Assembly (NCBI GenBank): GCA_037447605.1
Contig: CM074819.1
Span: forward strand, 148,512 to 188,254
DNA: 39,743 nt
Source: Zygnema circumcarinatum
Taxonomy: Eukaryota > Streptophyta > Zygnematophyceae > Zygnematales > Zygnemataceae
Reading direction: 5' to 3'
Part shown: in pieces, positions 1 through 9,508 of the stretch
Layout of the letters: each line of letters begins with the position of its first letter
How positions within the stretch are numbered: the stretch's first letter is position 1
The notes under the pieces: model-generated
What the model was told of the DNA's origin: nothing
Seen by the model: the letters and a program-made list of their open reading frames with translations, nothing else
The model's database searches: none
Program-made: the position numbers and the translations under genes

Positions 1-31
<31 letters not shown>

Positions 32-38
32 TCTCTCT
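1..38. repeat. (CT)n microsatellite
   Basis: Nearly pure CT dinucleotide tract with one G interruption, cut by the left edge of the window. The same repeat type recurs at 11437-11492, 16490-16539 (as GA), 19741-19849 (as GA) and 31353-31460. Confidence 0.95.
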
Positions 39-419
39 TAGGGTGAGGAGTGGGAGGCAGACAAGAGATAAGAGGGGTAATACAAGTGAGAAGAGGCATA
101 AGGAGAGTTGAGAGGTGAGAACTAAAAGCTAAAAACTGTGTTGTGCTGGATCCTCAGTTTTGAGTGTTGTGTTGAGTACTGTCCGTACTTTTCATATTTT
201 CCGTACATTTGTACCTTGATCCGTACGTTTAGTACATTCATCTGTACTTTCCGTACCTTCATCCGTATCGTTTTTAAAATATTATATTCTTTTTGGGGCC
301 GATTTGAATTGCTCAATGCAGTCACGTCACGGGGCACGAAAAAGGGGCATGCCCCCCCCCCCAAGGGGGGGGGGGCACGTGCCCCTGGGCACGGGTCGGA
401 GGGGGACCGTGCCCCCAAC
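39..419. other. Non-coding stretch with CCGTAC cluster and C/G hairpin
   Basis: No gene is visible. Positions 178-272 carry about nine imperfect CCGTAC/GTAC motifs spaced roughly 10 bp apart. Positions 351-374 form G-C11-AA-G11-C, a perfect inverted repeat with a two-base loop, followed by several GGGCAC/GTGCCC words. The open frames here are shadows of low-complexity sequence. Confidence 0.6.
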
Positions 420-1012
420 CCTAGTGCGAGTGCGCGCGTCCCTCGACCCTAGATTTGCACGTCAGCTGCTAGCCAATCAATATATGCCACGTGTTTTCTT
501 CTTAACGTGGCAAATTTTGATTGGTTGAAGTTCTCAATGTACAAAAAATTTGCGTTTCCTCGAAGTTGCGACCGTATGACTTTTGTACGGACCCACTTTT
601 GAGACGGCTTTGGCGGGATACGTGGGCACTTGCCATTAGCTGGGACCGAGCCCAGCTGCAGATCAAAATGGGGATCTGCCGTTCTGCGATCTGCGAGGAA
701 ATCGACGGCTGCGATTAACCGCACCTGTGAAGGACGGACACCCGCGAACGATCTCGTGGCTGACGGATCTTCCGGTCCGAGCGGATTCGTAGGCCGATAT
801 TTTTTTCCCTCAAAAAAAAATTCAGGGAGGCGGGATATTCAAAATGGGGTGACGGGTTATCATTTTCCTAGTTTCGCAAAAATAAAATATGCCGACGGAA
901 GAAGGTGGGTATCGATTCCAAAAAGGTGTGAAAAAAGCATTTTCCGTTTTTAATCCTTTTTGAAATCTGCCCGGCCGGGAAGGGCTGTTTTGATCCAAAA
1001 AAGGGGTGGAAA
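420..1012. mobile_element. Foldback element, FB1 family, copy A (left arm truncated)
   Basis: From about 499 to 1012 the sequence matches, with substitutions, the right arm of the palindrome at 8130-9106, and matches the reverse complement of its left arm. The axis lies near 495, where CCAATCAATATATGCCACGTG faces ACGTGGCAAATTTTGATTGG. The left arm survives only to about 420, where it runs into the C/G-rich stretch. The outer end of the right arm carries the shared module (about 880-1012) with the landmarks TATCGATTCCAAAAAGGTGTG, CTGCCCGGCCGGGAAGG and GGTGGAAATAACACTACC. No transposase is encoded. Family assignment beyond foldback element is not possible by eye. Confidence 0.75.
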
Positions 1013-1337
1013 TAACACTACCCTTAATAGGAACTCAAATATCTTGACGATGGACGGAGAAAGATGTTTGATTGAACTCATGGTGGCAAGGCCATCAATT
1101 GTACATGGATAAAATCGACATAGGGAACCAGAGGAAGCGGTCGCAATGGACATAAGGACAAAGAGAAAGCCTCAAAACGGAAATCTACTTCTAGGCTCAA
1201 CAACACGGCACTAGAAGCAGCCGCGAAGGTCGCCGATGTGCGGCGATGCCGACGTAGCTTGATTGGCTGAAGCTATTATAAATAAAATTTTAATCACTAG
1301 AATGTACAAGAAAAAAGAACCAAAGAAATTTTGCAAA
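1013..1337. other. Unassigned sequence between foldback modules
   Basis: No coding signal, tRNA or repeat landmark recognised. It separates a forward module (ending 1012) from an inverted module (starting 1338), so it may be spacer or an insertion in the foldback cluster. Confidence 0.4.
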
Positions 1338-1482
1338 AAAAAAGAATGGTAGTGTTATTTCCACCGATGTTTTGGAAAAAGGCTTGAAAAAAAAGGAAAA
1401 TGCTTTTTCACACCTTTTTAGAATCGATACAACATCTTTTTCCGTCGGGCAGATTTTATTTTACAAAAACAAGGTCGAAACC
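1338..1482 (-). repeat. Inverted copy of the foldback module
   Basis: The reverse complement matches the module at 880-1012: GGTAGTGTTATTTCCACC faces the module end, followed by TTTTTCACACCTTTTTAGAAT, CGATAC and CCGTCGGGCAGATTTTATTTT, then AAACCCTAAA. It looks like the left end of another, otherwise unrecognisable foldback copy. Confidence 0.65.
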
Positions 1483-1685
1483 CTAAAGAGTGCGTCCGCC
1501 CTGCTCCCCTGTCGGCCTGACTGGAAGTTTCCATAGAACAGGCAACCCACGAGCCAGTGTCTCAACCTTGACTGTTCTTTGCCAGTTTTTGGTCTTGTTC
1601 CGTGGTGCAGTTAGACTAGCAAACGGGACCATGGAGCGGCCGTTAAACGGCTACACACTTGACGTATGGCCCTCTAACCAATGGT
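1483..1685. other. Left flank of copia element 1
   Basis: About 200 bp of single-copy-looking DNA with no gene. It ends in AATCC, the target-site duplication of the downstream LTR element. It was continuous with 7972 onward before that insertion. Confidence 0.5.
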
Positions 1686-1690
1686 AATCC

Positions 1691-2604
1691 TGTGAGAGGG
1701 GCAGAGGGATGAGAAGCAAATTCACCTTCCACCCTTTCTCCCTCTTCACTGTCCATGGAAACTTCCCTCCTGGTGCCCGCAGCACTCTCACTCATTTTTC
1801 ACTCACGTGCATACACAACACACGAGAGGCGGAATAGAAAAACGTAGGAGAAAGCTCCCAGCCTAAAACTCCTTTATGATGACAAGCTTTCCAACTCAAG
1901 CCCCCATAAGCCTAGTCAAGCTTTCACCACATGATCACTTCACCTTCACGTGAGGCAGCTCTCCACACACGGAGACTCCTCACAAAGGTCCACCTCCTGT
2001 TGCCAAAGCCATGCCCTCAAACTGCCGTAGCTTCGCAATGCATATCAAGAAAGTTACTAACTTACACACCTACTCTCACTATATAGTATGGGGCTGTGAC
2101 GTGACCATGTCCGTCACACATAGCAGGACCATCACATGCAACAACCTTATTCAAACAACCTAAATAAACTACTTCGTGTCTTGCTATGCATAGTACACCC
2201 AGCCTGGCAACGTACCAACACCACCGCTCTAACCCAGATGGCCATGTACTCTACCGCCGTGCTGAACTTCCCGCCGTCACCCACAAGGACTATCTTCCGT
2301 ACGCAAAGTAGGCTCCGCCGACTCCACCGACTTTGCCGCCTTTTGCCGCCGCATCAGTCCACGATTCCGTACGCCAGGACCGATTCCTCGGCGCGGTACC
2401 AAATGTCGGACTCCCGGCCGTACTGTCCGTACCGACCGTACGGTCCGTACGGTCCATACTATCCGTACGGTTGCGCGGTCGGTCTCGCCGCCGCGCGCAC
2501 GCTGAAGTAAGTCCGTCCCCATACATGTCACACCTAGAAGCACACCCCTAGGAACTAAGCGCCAACACAAACATGCTAATCTGAACTAACTATGTACACT
2601 AACA
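1691..2604 (-). repeat. 3' LTR of copia element 1
   Basis: 914 bp, direct repeat of 7057-7971. It begins TGTGAGAG and ends ACTAACA on the plus strand, that is TG...CA. It contains a TATATA box at 2079-2086 (minus sense), flanking TGACG/CGTCA words, and a minisatellite of CCGTAC units at about 2419-2469. The first 105 bp (1691-1795) encode, on the minus strand, an open Met-Ser peptide equivalent to the Gag start in the 5' LTR. Confidence 0.97.
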
Positions 2605-2616
2605 TTCCCCCTCTTT
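2605..2616 (-). promoter_or_regulatory. Polypurine tract of element 1
   Basis: TTCCCCCTCTTT on the plus strand reads AAAGAGGGGGAA in element orientation, directly beside the 3' LTR. This is the expected primer site for plus-strand DNA synthesis. The same tract follows the LTRs of elements 2 (32992) and 3 (36785). Confidence 0.8.
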
Positions 2617-2622
2617 GGCACT

Positions 2623-5600
2623 TTAGTTCCTGAGAGGCCCCAGCCCAATGAGATCCGAATTAATCCTCAAGGTCTCACCACTGACCTCCTTCGTCAGCAT
2701 GTCGGCTGCTTGCTCCCTGGTTCCAATGAACTTGTCTCCGACAAGTCCCTCTCTCACCTGCTCTCTCATAGTGGTATTGGATCCGGAAATGCTTGCCCTC
2801 GCTTCTGGACCAGAGTTCCCCATTGAGCAATGGGGGCTGATTGTCAGGGTGAAGGTGGTAGGGGAGTTGGGGGCCGCTCGCGCTCCCGAAGAATTCGCAG
2901 GCCACACGCGCTCTCCTCGATGCGTGGCAAGCTCCCATGTACTGCTGCTTCAACTGCTGGAGAAAGCAGCAGAAGGCTGCAAGGTGGAATTCCATGTGAT
3001 GGCCCCACCTGCATTCAAGAAAACGTATCCAGATGTGGAGCGGGATGAATCCAAATCCCCTCCCCAGTCAGCGTCTGTATAGCCATAGACTCGGCTGCGA
3101 GTCCCCCTCTCAAACCTGAGGCCATAATCCACAGTTCCCTTCAGAAACCGAAATATACGCTTGACTCCTTCCCAATGCTCCTCGCCGGGGTTCTCCATGA
3201 ATCTGCTTGCCGTGCTCACGGCTTTCGCAAGGTCAGGCCTCGTGCCTGTCATCAAATACATGAGGCTCCCAATCGCAGATCGATATGGCACTCCTGCCAT
3301 TGCCTTTGCCTCCTCCTGCGTGAAGCGGGACATCTCAGCCGATGAAGCCGAACTCCGGCCTCCATGGGACTTGTGCATGAGTGCGCACTCCCACATGTTG
3401 AGCTTCCATAATAGTCATACGCATACTTCCTTTGACAAAGGAATAGCGAACCATCTGGCCCCCTCTTCAGCTGGATCCCAAGAGATATTGGGCCTCTCCA
3501 AGGTCAGTCATCTGGAAATTCTCCTGCAAGTGCTCCTTCAACTCTGCAATGCTGCGAAGAGACTTGCTGATCATGATCAGGTCATCCACATAGACCCCAA
3601 CAAACAACTTATCATCATCTTGTGGCCGGAGTACACACAGAATGTCGGTCTCAAAGCGATCAAACCCTTGTAGCCTGTAAGAGTTCATCCCGATCTTCTC
3701 ACTTTTAGGCGGTGGCACAGCGGCCATACAAACTCTTCAGTGCGCACACAGGTTCTCCTTTTCCTTCACCAAGCACTTCCCCTCAGGCTGCTCCATGTAT
3801 ATCTCTTCATCAAGATCTCCATACAAGAAAGCAGTCTTGATGTCCAACTGGTGGACATGCATCCCCTCTGCGGCTGCAATAAAAATGAGGGAGCGGAGGG
3901 AGTTGAACTTCACCACAGGAGCAAAGGTCTCTGTGTAGTCAATCCCCTCCTTCTGACTGTAGCCCTTGCGCCACAAGTCGCGCCTTGTACCTATCGATGC
4001 TGCCGTCCGCCTTCCTCTTAACCTTGAAGACCCATTTGCAGCCGATGGCACGCCTCCCAGGTGGGAGCTTCTCCAAGCGCCAAGTCTGATTCTCAATCAG
4101 ACTGTTCCACTCACTATCAATGGCCTCACGCCCGCTTGTCGTCAGCCCCTCAACGGCTTCCACAGTAAGTGGGGAGGCTCAGCAAGCTGTAAGGCAATAA
4201 CAACAATGAGCAAATCATGTCCATGTCACGAGAATGATCGCGAGAATGATCCTGGGCATTCTTTCGTGCTTTCTTTCGCATGCGCTTCGTAGGCACAGCC
4301 GGACTGAAACGATTTGGAGGCCGCCTGGTCCTCCCACTTGTCTTCTCCATCACGGAGGGATGCTCTTGGTACTCCACACGGTAGCATTGGGTACGACGCT
4401 TCCCTCTCCTACGGCTCATCAGCCATCTCCTCGACGACTCTTCGTTCGCGGCGCGCGTGGTTCTAAAGAAGCCGCGACTTATGCTGACATCTTTACGGCT
4501 ACCTCCTCTGCCATTGAGCTGGGTCTCCTCACACGAGACTTAAATGAAGTGATGCCTCCTTGATGGTCCATAGGACTCTGCATGTCTCCCCAATGTGGAG
4601 AACCCAAGGGAGTAAAGGTCACCGGTTTCGTCTCATCATCACTCTCTGACTCTACAGGCCGTCGTGAATGAATGGGCGTGGCACTCTCCTCCGTCTGAGC
4701 TTGGGTGGCCACTGGCACCTTCTCCTGCTCAGGGTGACTCACGATCACTTCACCTTCATAGGTGAATCCGAGTGGACACGACTCATCAGCACGCCTCCAT
4801 GAGTGGGTAAAGGGAACGTGTGGAGCCTCCTCGTCCACCCTAACGTCCCTGCTGATCTCCACCTTCTTGGTATCAAGACTATACACCCTGTAAGCCCTGC
4901 AATCGCTGGCGTATCCAAGAAAGAAGCCCTCCTTGCCCCTTGGGAAAAACCCTCCGCGCGACGCCGATTGTCGCATACCAACACTTTGATCCAAATGCTT
5001 TCAAGTGTCCCCACAGTGGGCTTGCGTCCCACTCCACACCTCATCGGGCACTCGATCCTCCAGGACCGATGACGGACACCGGTTCCTCACATAAGCGACA
5101 GGCATCACTGCTTCTCCCCAAAATGTCACAGGAAATGGTGAGTCATGCAACATCGTCCTTGCCATGTCTCCAAGAGTCCTGTTCCTCTCTCTCGCGGCTC
5201 AGTACTCTGCGGTGTAGTATGGAGCGAAGAACTCTGGCGGTGCCTCTCAAATACTCCTTTGAACACCTTGTTCTTGAATTCTCCTCCATTATGCGAGCGA
5301 GGAGGTTCTTGGTAGATGGCGGCTCTCATTTCTGCCCGCGCATCTTCCAAGCTACGGAAGGTTTGGATAAGCGTCGGACCGTGTCAGAGCACCACCCAAA
5401 TCTTCCGTGAGTAGTCATCAAGGAAAGTGATGAAATATCGACTTCCTCCCAAGCTCGCTGGGGTGATGGGGCCACACAGAATGCGGTATTGCTGAAATAG
5501 CGGCTCCTTGGTGACGCCCTCTCCATCTCCTCTTATACGAATGGCCCGCGATGGATCTTCTCTTTAATCACGGTCTTATAAAATCCTCGTGGATCCAGCA

Positions 5601-5751
5601 GCACCCTCAAGTCCAAACCTGAGACCAACCCCTTCACGAGCCTTCTCCATATGGCTCGAAAACTCACATGCCCAAGCCTCCTATGCCACATCTGCACCAC
5701 ATCTTGTGTCATAAGCAAAACTGACTCTCCATCAACTTCAGGCTTACTCAA
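2623..5751 (-). pseudogene. Decayed copia pol: integrase, RT, RNase H
   Basis: Minus-strand pieces in order. The pre-integrase His-finger region with WHRRLGHVSF lies in 5533-5751. Integrase core remnants lie at 5126-5526, with NGGEF visible before a frameshift. The integrase C-terminal region (GFFLGYASD) and linker lie at 4479-5044. RT runs over 3467-4163, with KARLVAQG, ETFAPVVKFNSLR, QLDIKTAFLYGDL and the catalytic YVDD. RNase H runs over 2623-3396, with GYTDADWGGD and SRSTSGYVF, and ends in LIGLGPLRN. The pieces lie in different frames, with at least five breaks. The RNase H STEAEY motif is degraded. Products would have been integrase, reverse transcriptase and RNase H of a polyprotein. 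Confidence 0.92.
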
Positions 5752-5938
5752 CTGTAAGACGTACAGGCCCTCTCTCCGGTGCCCTGATAAGACTTGTCGG
5801 TTTTCTTATGTCTAGCCGCGCGGTCGCTTTATCAAAGAAAGTGGCGGAAGTAACCACATTAAGCGCAATCCCCACCGGACACAAAGTTGTCTTTGCAACC
5901 CGGTATAAAGCACGTTACCAATCATGATAGCTGCCCCT

Positions 5939-7161
5939 TCACTCTCTCCTCCTGAGACGATCCTCACGTCGCCTCCGTCTGGTCACCTTCATTTCCTCAC
6001 CAATCGCTGACTGAACTGAACGAGGGGCCTGGAGCGATCTCATCTCGTAGAACAACCCCCAGTCTGCACACATGTGCGTCGACGCCCCTGAATCAATGAG
6101 CCACGGCTTCTCGGGTCCTTCACACATTCTCCCCACAAACTCCACATGCTCCTTCTCAGCAAACATCAAGTTTGTATCAGTAGCAGCACTTCTGCAATCA
6201 ATGCTCTTGTGACCCTTCTTCTTGCACTTGAAGCAAGCGCCTGTGAACTCCTTCTTGCTCGACTTAGTCTTGGCGTCCCCTCCCTTCACATGGGCCGCCT
6301 TGCCGGAACGGCACTCGTTGTAGTAGTGACCAGGCATCCCACAAGTGAAGCATGTCCCCTTGGGACGATCTCCGCCACCTCCTCCTTTCGCCTTGCCTTT
6401 CCCAAAAGGCTTCCCCTTCATCGCCAACACGCTCTCACTCGCATCGGATGCGTCATGAAGAGCGTCCTCTTCACGAATCCGCTTCTTCACCTGCTCAAAG
6501 GTCAAAGAAGAAGTGGTAAGAACTGTTCGAAGGGCGCTGCATGTGCCGTCAAAGCGACTGGGCAAACCAACCAAGAACTGGCTGATCTTATGATGCGACT
6601 CAAGACCTGCCCATCACCACGAAGTATTTGCATGCCAGAGGCTGTCAAAGCCCGTAGTCGGTCGGCTCTCATCAAGCTCATCTTCACATCTTCGAGCTTC
6701 GGTGTCTGGAGTGCACCTTTGTAGCCCAATCCTTCGCATCATTACATGTCCTCCAAACACTTCCACATCTCGTGTGGCGTCTTTGGTCGTAGAGCATGTG
6801 TGAAAGCGTCCCCTTCACACTCATTGCAATCCCGGGTGATGGCCTTGTTGTCACGGGCCTTCCACTTTGCAAGCTCCTCCACGGATGTAGCCGGCGGCGC
6901 CTTCACCTTCCCAATCACATGACCAAGAAGTCCCTTCCCTTCAAGTATGGGAGTCAGCCGCCACTTCCATCCCTTGTAGTCTGTCCCATCAAATGCAGGG
7001 ACATTAAACTTCACACTAGCCCCGGTTTCCTCTTCACCATGAGCTCTGATACCACTTGTGAGAGGGGCAGAGGGATGAGAAGCAAATTCACCTTCCACCC
7101 TTTCTCCCTCTTCACTGTCCATGGAAACTTCCCTCCTGGTGCCCGCAGCACTCTCACTCAT
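5939..7161 (-). pseudogene. Decayed copia gag-protease, start codon inside the 5' LTR
   Basis: The Gag reading frame opens at the ATG at 7161 (MSESAAGTRREV), 105 nt inside the 5' LTR, crosses the LTR end and the primer-binding site (read as SGIRA) and enters the conserved Gag core (VKFNVPAFDGTDYKGW). The frame stops near 6742 and resumes in shifted frames. Two CCHC zinc knuckles follow at 6311-6352 (CFTCGMPGHYYNEC) and 6194-6235 (CFKCKKKGHKSIDC), then the aspartic protease motif WLIDSGAST near 6092. Gag would form the particle and the knuckles would bind RNA. No Met lies between the PBS and the conserved Gag core in this frame, so the LTR Met is the only plausible start. Confidence 0.88.
7043..7054 (-). 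other. Primer-binding site of element 1 (initiator tRNA-Met type)
   Basis: In element orientation the sequence two bases after the LTR end is TGGTATCAGAGC, the standard plant copia PBS complementary to the 3' end of initiator tRNA-Met. The Gag frame reads through it. Confidence 0.93.
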
Positions 7162-7971
7162 TTTTCACTCACGTGCATACACAACACACGAGAGGCGGAA
7201 TAGAAAAACGTAGGAGAAAGCTCCCAGCCTAAAACTCCTTTATGATGACAAGCTTTCCAACTCAAGCCCCCATAAGCCTAGTCAAGCTTTCACCACATGA
7301 TCACTTCACCTTCACGTGAGGCAGCTCTCCACACACGGAGACTCCTCACAAAGGTCCACCTCCTGTTGCCAAAGCCATGCCTTCAAAATGCCATAGCCTT
7401 GCAATGCATATCAAGAAGGTTTCTAACTTACACACCAACTCTCACTATATAGTATGGGGCTGTGACGTGACCATGTCACGTCACACGCGCCGGGACCCAT
7501 GCATGCAACAACCTTATTCAAACAACCTAAATAAACTACTTCGTGTCTTGCTATGCATAGTACACCCAGCCTGGCAACGTACCAACACCACCGCCCTAAC
7601 CCAGATGGCCATGTACTCTACCGCCGAGCTGAACTTNCCGNNNTCNCCNNCAANGACTATCNTGCCTTAAGAAGTAGGCTCCGCCCGACTCCACCGACTT
7701 TGCCGCCTTTTGCCGCCGCATCAGTCCACGATTCCGTACGCCAGGACCGATTCCTCGGCGCGGTACCAAATGTCGGACTCCCGGCCGTACTGTCCGTACC
7801 GACCGTACGGTCCGTACGGTCCATAGTATCCGTACGGTTGCGCGGTCGGTCTCGCCGCCGCGCGCACGCTGAAGTAAGTCCGTCCCCATACATGTCACAC
7901 CTAGAAGCACACCCCTAGGAACTAAGCGCCAACACAAACATGCTAATCTGAACTAACTATGTACACTAACA
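7057..7971 (-). repeat. 5' LTR of copia element 1
   Basis: 915 bp, near-identical to 1691-2604, with scattered Ns at 7637-7662 from low-quality assembly. The right boundary ACTAACA is followed by AATCC, the TSD. It carries the element promoter and the first 35 codons of the Gag frame (7057-7161). Confidence 0.96.
7445..7485 (-). promoter_or_regulatory. Putative LTR core promoter: TATATA box plus CRE/as-1-like motifs
   Basis: CTATATAG lies at 7445-7452. Immediately upstream in element orientation are TGACGTGA and GTCACGTCAC words (7463-7485), resembling TGACG-type bZIP sites. The same arrangement occurs in the 3' LTR (2079 onward), in element 3 near 36160-36190 and, weaker, in element 2 near 32490-32530. 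It would place the transcript start a few hundred bases upstream of the Gag ATG at 7161. The motifs are seen; promoter function is inferred. Confidence 0.5.
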
Positions 7972-7976
7972 AATCC

Positions 7977-8129
7977 GCCACGTCTGCACTTTGTACACGT
8001 GGCGTATCTCAATTGGATTGGTATTGGTGAGTACAGGTTCGGACCGGGCTTTAAACTCAACGGGACAGAAAGGATGCCGTATTCCGTACATGATGTACGA
8101 AAATGCAAGTACAACTTGAACCTTTTTTT
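7977..8129. other. Right flank of copia element 1
   Basis: Non-coding. It contains GCCACGT/ACGTGGC and CAATTGGATTGG words like those at foldback axes, and ends in a module piece (AAAATAAAATCTGCC near 8135). It may be the remains of a foldback split by element 1. Confidence 0.4.
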
Positions 8130-9106
8130 TGTAAAATAAAATCTGCCTGACGGAAAGGGTAGTGATATTTCCACCCCTTTTTTGGATCCAAACACCCCTT
8201 CCCGGCCGGGCAGATTTCAAAAAGGATTAAAAACGGAAAATGCTTTTTTCACACCTTTTTGGAATCGATACCCACCCTGCATCGGCAGATTTTATTTTTG
8301 CGAAACAAGGAAATAACCCGTCACCCCATTTTGAATATCTCGCCTACCTGAATTTTTTTTCACGCGTGCGGTCAATCGCAGCCGTCGATTCCCTCGCAGA
8401 TCGCAACACGGCAGATCACTATTTGCCCTGCAGCCGGGCTCGGTCACAGCAAATGGCACGTGCCCACGTATCCCGCCAAACTCGTCTCAACATTTTGTCC
8501 GTACAAATGTCGTACGGTCGCAACTTTGAGGAACCCAATATTTCGTACATTGAGAGCTTGGACCAATCAAAGTTTTCCACGTCAAAATATTAACACGTGG
8601 CAGATGTTGATTGGCTGAGAGATGACAATGGCACGAGATCTCGGGCCGAGGGCACGCGCGCACTCGCACGTGCGATCCGGCTTTGGCGGGACTCGTGGGC
8701 GCTTTCCATTCGCTAAGATCGAGCCCGGCTGCAGATCGAACGGTGATCTGCAGTGGTGCGATCTGCGAGGGAAATCGACAGATGCGATTGACACGCACGT
8801 GTGAAGGACGGACACCCGCGAACGAACTCGTGGCGGACGGATCTTCCGCTCCGAGCGGATTCGGGCAGGCAGATATTTTCATTCCCTCAAAAATGAAATT
8901 CAGGGAGGCGGGATACAGTATTCAAAATGCGGTGACGGGGTGTCATTTTCCTTGGTTAGCAAAAATAAAATCAGCCGACGGAAGAAGGTGGGTATCGATT
9001 CCAAAAAGGTGTGGAAAAAGCATTTTCCGTTTTTAATCCCTTTTGAAATCTGCCCGGCCGGGAAGGGGTGTTTGGATCCAAAAAAGGGGTGGAAATATCA
9101 CTACCC
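8130..9106. mobile_element. Foldback element, FB1 family, copy B (near-complete palindrome)
   Basis: The left arm (8130-8590) is the imperfect reverse complement of the right arm (8600-9106). They meet almost without a loop at about 8590, where CACGTCAAAATATT faces AACACGTG. The left arm lacks a segment of about 75 bp present in the right arm (around 8806-8880) and in copy A. Both outer ends carry the shared module. No protein is encoded, so mobility would need proteins supplied from elsewhere. Confidence 0.85.
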
Positions 9107-9398
9107 GACGGAAAAAGCTGTTGTATGGATTCCAATAGGGGGTGTCAGACTTAAGAAAATCTTACGAAAAGCGTTACCAAAAAAAAGGTTACGAAAGTAC
9201 TCCGCCGCAGTAGGATCGCGATTATACTGGAGTACTCGTTCTGATGTCAAACTTACGAACACGCGTACTGAAATTTTTTAAGTCTGACACCCCCTAATGA
9301 GTGAAAAAAGCATTTTCCGTTTTAAGGCCTTTTTAAAATTCGCCTGGCCGGGAAGGCCTGTTTTGATCCAAAAAAAGGGCTGGAAAGAACACTACCCA
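9107..9398 (+). repeat. Second tandem foldback module, split by a MITE
   Basis: A further forward copy of the module follows copy B directly: GACGGAAAAAGCTG...GGATTCCAA, then the MITE at 9138-9294, then GTGAAAAAAGCATTTTCCG...GCCTGGCCGGGAAGG...GGAAAGAACACTACCC. Removing the MITE and one TA restores the module spacing exactly. Confidence 0.75.
9138..9294. mobile_element. 157-bp MITE with TA target-site duplication
   Basis: Perfect 17-bp terminal inverted repeats, GGGGGTGTCAGACTTAA at 9138-9154 and its complement at 9278-9294, are flanked by TA on both sides (9136-9137, 9295-9296). The undisturbed module elsewhere provides the empty site. TA duplication and small size suggest a Tc1/mariner-type non-autonomous element, although the terminal sequence is not one I recognise. 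Confidence 0.88.
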
Positions 9399-9508
9399 AA
9401 AAGAAATCTGAAAAGTTGCGGGTCTAAAAAGCCCGCCTCGATTCCGCTCACTGCACCAGCGGCCGCCAGCAATCCGTACGGACCACATTTTTACCAAATT
9501 GTACATTT

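Larger units (their letters stand above)
1691..7971 (-). mobile_element. Ty1/copia LTR retrotransposon, complete but decayed (element 1)
   Basis: A full-length copy-and-paste element on the minus strand: LTR, PBS, gag, protease, integrase, RT, RNase H, PPT, LTR. Both outer ends carry the identical 5-bp target-site duplication AATCC (1686-1690 and 7972-7976). The order protease-integrase-RT-RNase H places it in copia (Pseudoviridae). All domains are recognisable, but the coding region is broken by several frameshifts and stops, so it cannot be autonomous. The two LTRs differ at roughly two dozen positions by eye, consistent with an old insertion. It is inserted within a foldback-rich stretch. 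Confidence 0.97.

Noticed and set aside
2136-2510. Plus-strand frame through the LTR of element 1 and its copy at 7377-7918
   Set aside because: It lies antisense within the LTR, includes the CCGTAC minisatellite, is not conserved in elements 2 or 3 and has no recognisable domain.
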